Below, in pieces: positions 1 through 4,487 of a stretch of 5,445 bases of DNA. Each line of letters begins with the position of its first letter. The first letter of the stretch is position 1. The position numbers and the translations under genes are program-made. The notes beneath the pieces were generated by a model. It was not told the origin of the DNA and made no database searches. It was given only the letters and a program-made list of their open reading frames with translations. The DNA comes from Clostridiales bacterium (GTDB lineage Bacteria; Bacillota; Clostridia; Oscillospirales; Oscillospiraceae), in contig JAAYFX010000191.1 of NCBI GenBank assembly GCA_012728025.1, forward strand, positions 1-5,445, given 5' to 3'.

Positions 1-1467
1 AAAGCCGCTTGGAGTATTGCCACAGTTCAGGGAATTTTGGATAATGATTTTTATATTGGCACTCTACGTCAGGGAAAATACACCCGCAAAAAAATAAACG
101 GCGCACAAACCCGTCGGGACATTGCCGACCACCTTGTTTTTGAAAACCATCATCAACCCATAATCGACTATCGCACTTTTGCAACCACAATGGCCCTGCG
201 TGAAAAGCGTAGCCGAAACAATTATCGGGGCATAAAAATAAATGATAATGTGTATTCGGGCTTTCTTTTCTGCGGAGATTGCGGCAGTCCCATGTTTGCC
301 ATGAGCCGCAGGGATTTAAAAGATGCCTACCGCTGTGGGGAATATCACAAGCGGGGGCTTTCTGCCTGCACCAGCCACCATATTCGGGTGGAAACTTTGG
401 ATATGCTTATAAAAAACTATGTGCAAAAGGTTCGTGATAACTCCGAGGCCATACTGGAACGCTTAAACGAAGACATCAAAAAAGAGAGCGAGGACCTTGC
501 GGAAACCGAAAAAGCTACGGAAAACCTTGAGGAGATTTTAGCAGATTTACAGGAGGAGCTTAAGGTCACCAAACGCCAGCGTGTTCGGGATATTATGAAG
601 CGCCCCGAGCAGGAGCAGACCCTTGAAGAAGTTTATGACGAGCTTGAGTCTGACCTTGTGCGGAAAATCGAAGGGCTTCAAAACCAGCTTGCCATGACTC
701 AAGACAAGCACAACACCATCATCCGTGTAAACCGTGCGGCAAAAACGGCCATAGAGGTTTTTGCCGATATTTTAAATAAGCCGAAGCTTGAGCGAAACGA
801 CCTTGAGCTGATTATAAGCTCTGTTAAGGTCTATGAAGACCACCTTGAAATCCAGCTTCAAGCAGACATTGACTCCATTATCCGCAGCGGGAAACTACCC
901 GAAAGGGAGGAAGCCGCAAATTTTAAGTCAGACATCGCAGATAGCTTACAAACCCAACTAGTCCAATCGGCATTTCGCCATGCGGACAAGGTCTACGATG
1001 TCAGTGTTATCAGTGACGGTGACCCCTTGGAGATTTTTACGGAAAAGGACGGCGAGGTAATTTTCAAAAAATACTCCCCCGTAGGGGAGTTGGCGGATTT
1101 TGCCGCCCAGATTTGTGAATCTCTTTTTAAAACAGGCGACTGCATAGCCGCTGTTTGCGATAGGGACAGTGTTATAGCCTGCTCCGGAGTACCGAAAAAA
1201 GAGCTGGCCGACAGGCGGCTTAGTGACGAGCTTTCTGATGTTTTGGAGGCCCGCAAGCTATATTCCGCCGAAGGCCCGCCGGAAATTCCCTTTGTATACG
1301 GCAACTCTTCGTTATATGTTTGTGTTGCGGCACCGATACTTTCAGAGGGTGACCTTATAGGGGGCGTTATATTTGCCGCTAAAAAAGAATCTGCCGCCCC
1401 AACGGAGGTTCAGATAAAGCTTGCCTCCACAGTGGCGAGCTTCCTTGGAAAACAGATGGAGACCTAG
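1..1467 (+). CDS. Large serine recombinase (3' part) fused in frame to the SpoVT C-terminal domain
   Basis: The frame is open from base 1, so the gene begins outside the window and the N-terminal catalytic serine domain is not visible. Of 488 visible residues, 1-75 resemble the recombinase domain of large serine integrases (WSIATVQGILDNDFYIG, then a HQPIID motif). Residues 85-130 are a zinc ribbon with C91, C94, C112 and C123. About 145-240 is charged coiled coil, followed by the usual C-terminal ELIISSVKVYEDHLEI strand. Such enzymes integrate and excise prophages and skin-like elements by att x att recombination. From residue 341 (DPLEIF) the protein becomes SpoVT: the rest of the AbrB hairpin, then a GAF domain ending FLGKQMET. 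No stop or frameshift separates the two parts. The element is inferred to lie to the left, inserted in spoVT. The fusion could be a real protein or only a by-product of integration. The recombinase and SpoVT assignments are both strong. Confidence 0.9.
   Translation, partial: KAAWSIATVQGILDNDFYIGTLRQGKYTRKKINGAQTRRDIADHLVFENHHQPIIDYRTFATTMALREKRSRNNYRGIKINDNVYSGFLFCGDCGSPMFAMSRRDLKDAYRCGEYHKRGLSACTSHHIRVETLDMLIKNYVQKVRDNSEAILERLNEDIKKESEDLAETEKATENLEEILADLQEELKVTKRQRVRDIMKRPEQEQTLEEVYDELESDLVRKIEGLQNQLAMTQDKHNTIIRVNRAAKTAIEVFADILNKPKLERNDLELIISSVKVYEDHLEIQLQADIDSIIRSGKLPEREEAANFKSDIADSLQTQLVQSAFRHADKVYDVSVISDGDPLEIFTEKDGEVIFKKYSPVGELADFAAQICESLFKTGDCIAAVCDRDSVIACSGVPKKELADRRLSDELSDVLEARKLYSAEGPPEIPFVYGNSSLYVCVAAPILSEGDLIGGVIFAAKKESAAPTEVQIKLASTVASFLGKQMET
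1009..1032 (+). other. Candidate right attachment site (attR) at the recombinase-spoVT junction
   Basis: Similarity to SpoVT begins abruptly at codons GGT GAC CCC (1018-1026), where SpoVT has its conserved GDPLEIF. The sequence just upstream encodes VYDVSVIS, which is not SpoVT. The heptamer GGTGACC at 1018-1024 is symmetrical about its central G, as expected for a serine integrase crossover region. The exact dinucleotide cannot be fixed without the other element end. The call rests on the protein junction and not on a seen repeat. Confidence 0.55.
1021..1467 (+). pseudogene. spoVT: spoVT 3' fragment, interrupted by the recombinase element
   Basis: These 148 codons correspond to about residue 32 to the C-terminus of SpoVT (178 aa in Bacillus subtilis). 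They start at DPLEIF and run through DGEVIFKKYSP, CDRDSVIACSG and the terminal FLGKQME. SpoVT is a sigma-G-dependent forespore regulator with an AbrB-type swapped-hairpin DNA-binding domain followed by a GAF domain. The GAF half is complete. The first ~31 residues, which contain the family's conserved DDLGRVVIPKE segment, are absent and replaced by recombinase sequence. No start codon with a plausible ribosome binding site lies at the junction, so this part can probably be translated only as the recombinase tail, or as normal SpoVT after excision. The reading frame shows no decay, which fits an excisable insertion or a recent one. A second intact spoVT elsewhere cannot be excluded. Confidence 0.82.
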
Positions 1468-1486
1468 CCTAATAAAAAACTGAAAA

Positions 1487-1522
1487 ACCGCCGCAATTCA
1501 CTGTAAATTGCGGCGGTCTTTT
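1487..1522 (+). terminator. Rho-independent terminator after the recombinase-spoVT frame
   Basis: A perfect 12-bp stem ACCGCCGCAATT (1487-1498) and AATTGCGGCGGT (1506-1517) encloses a 7-nt loop and is followed by CTTTT. It begins 20 nt after the stop codon and is probably the original spoVT terminator. Confidence 0.9.
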
Positions 1523-1530
1523 GATATAAT
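1522..1530 (+). promoter_or_regulatory. Extended -10 promoter for the sigma/anti-sigma operon
   Basis: TGATATAAT holds a perfect TATAAT (1525-1530) preceded by TG at the extended -10 position. No good -35 is present: the best hexamer with 17-bp spacing is TGTAAA (1502-1507), inside the terminator stem. Transcription would start near 1537, giving a leader of about 70 nt before the sigma gene. The promoter overlaps the U-tract of the preceding terminator. Confidence 0.5.
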
Positions 1531-1534
1531 AACA

Positions 1535-1582
1535 TGAAACTTCAAAGCCTGCGGTAAAAAGGCTTTTTTATTTTTGAAACTT
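1535..1582 (+). repeat. Direct repeat TGAAACTT flanking the leader hairpin
   Basis: TGAAACTT occurs at 1535-1542 and again at 1575-1582, exactly 40 bp apart, on either side of the leader hairpin. TGAAAC resembles the -35 of Bacillus ECF sigma factors, but neither copy has a CGTC/CGTA -10 at 16-17 bp. An autoregulatory promoter is therefore not supported. It may be an operator or chance. Confidence 0.3.
1544..1575 (+). terminator. Weak hairpin with T-tract in the sigma gene leader
   Basis: AAAGCC (1544-1549) pairs with GGCTTT (1561-1566) across an 11-nt loop, followed by a T-rich run to 1575. Downstream of the inferred start near 1537, it could attenuate the sigma operon. It could also be a second weak terminator for the upstream unit. 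The stem is only six pairs. Confidence 0.4.
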
Positions 1583-1590
1583 ATTCACAC

Positions 1591-1600
1591 AGGAAAGGGG
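1591..1600 (+). promoter_or_regulatory. Ribosome binding site that fixes the sigma factor start
   Basis: AGGAAAGGGG lies 6 nt before the ATG at 1607. A TTG 11 codons upstream at 1574 is in frame but has no purine-rich site before it, so 1607 is the better start. Confidence 0.75.
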
Positions 1601-1606
1601 CTTGCC

Positions 1607-2080
1607 ATGAACCAAAATGAGTTTGCCGTAAAAATTTCGGAGCTTAGGGATAGCCTTTACAGGATGGCTTTTATATATTTAGGAGGGGAAACCCCAGCTC
1701 TAAAGGCTGTGGACGAAGCAGTGTTTAAGGCTCTTTTAGCCTTGCCTAGACTCCGCCGTCCTGATTGTTTTTGCCCATGGGTGTACCGCATCCTTATAAA
1801 TCAATGCAGGCAGGAGCAAAAACTTCAAGGGCAGACGACTCCTTCACATAAGCTTAGTCTTAGCCTTCCAACCGAACTTTCCGCACAACCTTTGCCAGAG
1901 GCCATTTCCCGTTTGCCAAGAAAACTTAAAGAGCCTGTGATACTTTATTATTTTGGAAACCTCGACACAGCCAAAATAGCTTATGCGCTTAAAATATCCA
2001 AGGCCGCAGCAGAGACAAGGCTTCAACGTGGAGTTTCTCTCTTAGGCTTGGACTTGTCTCAGGAGGAAAAAGTTATATGA
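1607..2080 (+). CDS. ECF-type RNA polymerase sigma factor (SigV-like)
   Basis: This 157-residue protein has the two-domain plan of ECF sigma factors, which direct RNA polymerase to stress or envelope genes. Region 2 spans about residues 12-72: SLYRMAFIYLG, then ALKAVDEAVFKALLAL, then the well-conserved CPWVYRILINQCRQE. Region 4 spans about 98-147: SRLPRKLKEPVILYYFGNL, then a helix-turn-helix over DTAKIAYALKISKAAAETRLQRG. The length is typical for the family. The recognition helix is slightly unusual, reading AAETRLQRG where relatives usually have a VKSRLxR pattern, so its promoter preference may have drifted. Its stop overlaps the start of the membrane protein by ATGA. That coupling is typical of a sigma factor with its anti-sigma factor, which would hold it inactive at the membrane. 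The class follows from both domains; the target regulon is unknown. Confidence 0.85.
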   Translation: MNQNEFAVKISELRDSLYRMAFIYLGGETPALKAVDEAVFKALLALPRLRRPDCFCPWVYRILINQCRQEQKLQGQTTPSHKLSLSLPTELSAQPLPEAISRLPRKLKEPVILYYFGNLDTAKIAYALKISKAAAETRLQRGVSLLGLDLSQEEKVI

Positions 2081-2358
2081 ATAGAAATGATGAGTACATA
2101 AACATCCTAAGTCAGCTTGAGGACACGCCTGTAAAACTTGACTACACCTGTGACCGTGCGCTGGCAAGATATAAGGAACATAAGCGCCGCCGGATAAAGC
2201 AGACTTTTTTAGTCCCACTACTTGTGCTTGTGCTGATTTGCGCCGTTTTCACTGTCCTTGTAAATATTTCACCCGTCTTTGCCTCTGCCGTAGATGCCCT
2301 GCCCTTTATAGGAAAGCTTGCAGAATTAGTCAGCTATACCCCCTTGCCTTTCCCATAA
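2077..2358 (+). CDS. Truncated anti-sigma factor-like membrane protein (DUF4179/RsiV N-terminus)
   Basis: The 93-residue product starts at an ATG overlapping the sigma factor stop, 10 nt after a perfect AGGAGG (2061-2066). Residues 1-40 form a charged cytoplasmic part ending in a KEHKRRRIK patch. About 43-63 is one transmembrane helix. The following NISPVFASAVDALPFIGKL resembles the segment just outside the membrane in DUF4179/RsiV-type anti-sigma factors. In those families a long extracytoplasmic sensor domain follows, usually a few hundred residues. Here the frame ends after SYTPLPFP, and no continuation is seen in any frame downstream. The cytoplasmic part that would bind the sigma factor and the anchor are kept, so it may still restrain the sigma factor but could not sense through the usual domain. 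Alternatively it is a decayed gene. Family placement comes from the short juxtamembrane motif and the context. Confidence 0.65.
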   Translation: MNRNDEYINILSQLEDTPVKLDYTCDRALARYKEHKRRRIKQTFLVPLLVLVLICAVFTVLVNISPVFASAVDALPFIGKLAELVSYTPLPFP

Positions 2359-2541
2359 ATGCAGAAAGCTTATAGATATGTTATCTAATAACACTTTTTA
2401 AAAAACACGTAAGGATAAATCTTCGTTCCCATTAGCCTTTTTCTACGGACTGCTCATTTGTTTTTAATTTCGGCTCTGGGGAGAAAACATATAGTACTCC
2501 TCATTGCCTCCAAACCGCAAACAGAATGTGTTTAAATTCTT
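2359..2541. other. Gene-free stretch after the truncated anti-sigma gene
   Basis: No supportable gene is seen on either strand. Stops are frequent, and no frame resembles the missing anti-sigma sensor domain. On the minus strand, GGAGG precedes ATGs near 2494-2506, but the frames run only 8-16 codons. The region may be a deletion scar or simply spacer between convergent units. Confidence 0.5.
2373..2387. repeat. Small AT-rich inverted repeat
   Basis: TAGATA (2373-2378) and TATCTA (2382-2387) flank a 3-nt spacer just after the anti-sigma stop codon. A run of five T (2395-2399) follows 7 nt later. It could be a weak terminator or a protein site; the stem is AT-rich and short. Confidence 0.25.
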
Positions 2542-2575
2542 AAAAAAGCCCCGAATCCTTAGATTCGGGGCTTTT
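2542..2575. terminator. Bidirectional terminator between convergent operons
   Basis: A perfect 14-bp stem, AAAAGCCCCGAATC (2544-2557) and GATTCGGGGCTTTT (2562-2575), has a CTTA loop. Read on the minus strand it is followed by six T and sits about 25 nt after the chemoreceptor stop. Read on the plus strand it ends in TTTT and would end the sigma operon. Confidence 0.92.
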
Positions 2576-2600
2576 CGGAATATGTTCATTTACCGCATTT

Positions 2601-4229
2601 TTAGCTTAATCTGAAACGATTTACAGACTCGTCAAGTATTGTTGACTGGGCGCTCATTTCCTGAGCTGCTGCCGCCGTTTCCTCGGCAGTGGCGCTGTTT
2701 AGCTGAACTACGGAGGAAATTTGGGCGATGCCCTCGTTAATTTCTTCCATCATTTCACTTTGCCTGTGGGAATCGGCGTTAATAGCCTCAACCGCTCCGG
2801 CATTTTTCATAGTCAGCTCATCCACAGCCTTAAGCCCCTCGCTTACACGCTTCACAATGATATTGCCTGCGTCCACATTGGCAACGCTTCTTTCGAGAAG
2901 CACCGCAGTTTCCTTGGCTGCTTCGGCACTTTTTGCGGCAAGATTTCTAACTTCCTCTGCAACAACGGCAAAGCCCTTGCCGTGCTGTCCCGCTCTTGCC
3001 GCCTCCACCGAGGCGTTCAGGGCAAGAATATTCGTCTGGAAGGCTATGTCATCAATTACCTTGATTACCTTGCTGATTTCAGTGGACATATCGCTGATAG
3101 AATCCATGGCATCAAGCATAGCGGCCATGTCATCAACGCTTCTTTGCATCAGTTCACTTGCCTCTCGTGAGCTGTTATATGTTTCGGCCGCCTGTTGGGC
3201 ATTGTTCTCTGCCGCCTGTTTAACCCTATCAATCCGACCGGAAAAGTCCTCGATGGTTGCCGCCTGCTGGGTGCTTCCTGTGGCAAGGCTTGTTGATGCC
3301 TGTGCAATCTGCTCAGAACCCAAAGAAACCTGACCTGCAACCATATGTACCTGCGTAAGTGCTTCACGGGTCTTGTCACAAAGAGTTTGGATGGACTTAT
3401 TCACCCTGTCTTCCTCAGAGCGCATATCAATAGAAACAGTATAGTCACCGGCAGCCAGCTTATCCAGCACCTCTGCCTGCTGTTTCATGCTATCCGTCAG
3501 GTTTTGGAAGGCTCCGAAAAGCCTACCTATTTCATCGTCTGTGGTGTAATCGCTTTCCACATCCAGCTTACCCAAAAGCAGACCCCCCGCCGCCTGAGTC
3601 AAACTTTTAAGCGGTGGCATAAGCGCCTTTAGGGTGCCTCGGATGAAAATAATTCCCAAAGCAATCGAAGCGGCTAAAAGAACAAACATTTCGATTTTGT
3701 TGACATTTTGCAGCCGCACTGTTCCTAACATACCTCTATCCAAAAGCTCAGAATAGCGTACCTCCATCTGCTGAAGCAGGTCGATAGTCTGGTTGGTTTT
3801 CGGGAGAATTTCATTGCTGAAAATGCGTCTTGCCTCGTCCATTTTGCCCTTGGACATCAAATCCTTAATTTCCTGAGCCTGCTGGTGCATTTGTGCGTGA
3901 GGAACATTGACCTCCTGAATAAGACGCAGGATTTCCTCGTCATTGGTGTGGGCACTTTCAGAATTTAGCCAAGTACCCAAGGCACAGGTGTTGGGGTCTG
4001 TGGAACCTTTAAATTCTGTCTCATAAGTCACAGACATAAGCAGACTGTGACGCCAGTTATAGTGAGCGCTTAGTACATTTGTTTCATCTACATACGTCTG
4101 TTGCAACTGCTGAAGCCTATCCAGTTTGCCACCCATCAATAGGTTATTCACAAGACCGGCGGCAGTGGCTACCCAGCCGGCAATGGCTACGACCAAAAAT
4201 CCTAAAACCACTCTTTTACGGAGTTTCAT
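2601..4229 (-). CDS. Methyl-accepting chemotaxis protein with an extracytoplasmic CZB zinc-binding domain
   Basis: This 542-residue transmembrane chemoreceptor signals to CheA/CheW. A transmembrane helix at about residues 7-29 and a second at about 182-197 enclose the sensor. The sensor carries H56-x2-W59, then C82-x-L-G-x-W87, then H111-x3-H115. With gaps of 22 and 23 residues, this fits the CZB motif Hxx[WFYL]..CxLGxW..HxxxH, whose three His and one Cys bind zinc. One HAMP segment (~197-250) and a second HAMP-like segment (~250-297) follow. The signalling hairpin has its tip near 392-431 (DDIAFQTNILALNASVEAARAG). Candidate methylation regions surround 321-329 and 511-528. No CheR-binding tail pentapeptide is present. 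CZB proteins are linked to zinc and hypochlorous acid sensing; the ligand here is inferred only. The gene is monocistronic, with its own promoters and terminator. The ATG follows AAAGGAAGG by 7 nt. Confidence 0.93.
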   Translation of the reverse strand: MKLRKRVVLGFLVVAIAGWVATAAGLVNNLLMGGKLDRLQQLQQTYVDETNVLSAHYNWRHSLLMSVTYETEFKGSTDPNTCALGTWLNSESAHTNDEEILRLIQEVNVPHAQMHQQAQEIKDLMSKGKMDEARRIFSNEILPKTNQTIDLLQQMEVRYSELLDRGMLGTVRLQNVNKIEMFVLLAASIALGIIFIRGTLKALMPPLKSLTQAAGGLLLGKLDVESDYTTDDEIGRLFGAFQNLTDSMKQQAEVLDKLAAGDYTVSIDMRSEEDRVNKSIQTLCDKTREALTQVHMVAGQVSLGSEQIAQASTSLATGSTQQAATIEDFSGRIDRVKQAAENNAQQAAETYNSSREASELMQRSVDDMAAMLDAMDSISDMSTEISKVIKVIDDIAFQTNILALNASVEAARAGQHGKGFAVVAEEVRNLAAKSAEAAKETAVLLERSVANVDAGNIIVKRVSEGLKAVDELTMKNAGAVEAINADSHRQSEMMEEINEGIAQISSVVQLNSATAEETAAAAQEMSAQSTILDESVNRFRLS

Positions 4230-4358
4230 TGGGCTACCTTCCTTTAAAATAGACTCATCCGCCTATCCCACCAAGCTGCGGTATATATCTATACCCGCCG
4301 TCGATTTTCATCAAAACATACAAAACCAATAGGAATGTTTGGACGGACTGTTAAAATT
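4230..4358 (-). promoter_or_regulatory. Leader of about 130 nt of the chemoreceptor mRNA, with a hairpin
   Basis: The leader runs from the inferred transcription start near 4358 to the ATG. It contains a hairpin at 4278-4298: GCGG-GTATA pairs with TATAC-CGC around a GATA tetraloop, with one bulged G. CCGTC (plus strand 4341-4350 region) could also pair with GACGG near 4297-4302. It does not match the c-di-GMP-I riboswitch core that often precedes clostridial chemoreceptor genes, and no other known riboswitch was recognised. Whether it is regulatory is unknown. Confidence 0.35.
4237..4245 (-). promoter_or_regulatory. Ribosome binding site of the chemoreceptor gene
   Basis: AAAGGAAGG on the minus strand ends 7 nt before the ATG at 4229. 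It supports this start, which leads directly into the MKLRKR head and first membrane helix. Confidence 0.8.
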
Positions 4359-4364
4359 ATGTTA

Positions 4365-4393
4365 ATTATAACTTCAAAAACCATCTCTGTCAA
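4365..4393 (-). promoter_or_regulatory. Perfect sigma-A promoter P1 of the chemoreceptor gene
   Basis: On the minus strand, TTGACA (4388-4393) and TATAAT (4365-4370) are separated by exactly 17 bp. Both hexamers are perfect consensus. Transcription would start near 4358. No flagellar sigma-D type promoter (TAAA..GCCGATAA) is seen, so expression need not follow the flagellar cascade. Confidence 0.88.
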
Positions 4394-4398
4394 TGCTA

Positions 4399-4426
4399 AT
4401 AATAAACATTATCAATTTAGTGTCAA
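4399..4426 (-). promoter_or_regulatory. Possible upstream promoter P2 of the chemoreceptor gene
   Basis: A second perfect TTGACA (4421-4426) is followed after 16 bp by TATTAT (4399-4404), five of six consensus bases. Its -35 lies 33 bp upstream of the P1 -35. The AT-rich setting makes a chance -10 possible. Confidence 0.45.
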
Positions 4427-4466
4427 ATTAAATATATTGCTATATCTTTTATTGGTGAACTGCTCA

Positions 4467-4487
4467 AGGGTTTGTCTCAAAAACCCT
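4467..4487 (-). terminator. Weak hairpin overlapping the polC stop codon
   Basis: On the minus strand AGGGTTT (4481-4487) pairs with AAACCCT (4467-4473) around a 7-nt loop, starting within the polC stop codon. No T-tract follows, so it is at best an inefficient terminator. Some polC transcripts may read on into the chemoreceptor gene, which lies in the same direction. Confidence 0.3.

Noticed and set aside
993..1304. 103-codon frame on the minus strand across the recombinase-spoVT junction
   Set aside because: It is antisense to conserved SpoVT coding sequence. Serine-rich composition is expected of the reverse complement, and no RBS is apparent.
1535..1600. ECF autoregulatory promoter based on the TGAAAC boxes
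   Set aside because: Neither TGAAAC copy is followed by CGTC, CGTA or a similar -10 at 16-17 bp.
1574..1606. In-frame TTG start adding 11 residues to the sigma factor
   Set aside because: No ribosome binding site precedes it and it lies in the hairpin T-tract. ATG 1607 has AGGAAAGGGG at proper spacing and begins where the sigma domain starts.
2494..2545. Small minus-strand peptide gene after GGAGG
   Set aside because: The possible frames encode only 8-16 residues, spacing to the nearest ATG is too short, and they lie downstream of a terminator with no promoter seen.
2721..3333. Long open frames on the plus strand opposite the chemoreceptor
   Set aside because: They are antisense shadows of a well-supported receptor gene. 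Their products are low-complexity and resemble no known protein.
4230..4358. c-di-GMP-I riboswitch before the chemoreceptor gene
   Set aside because: The conserved CACGCACAGGGCAAACC-like core is absent from the leader.
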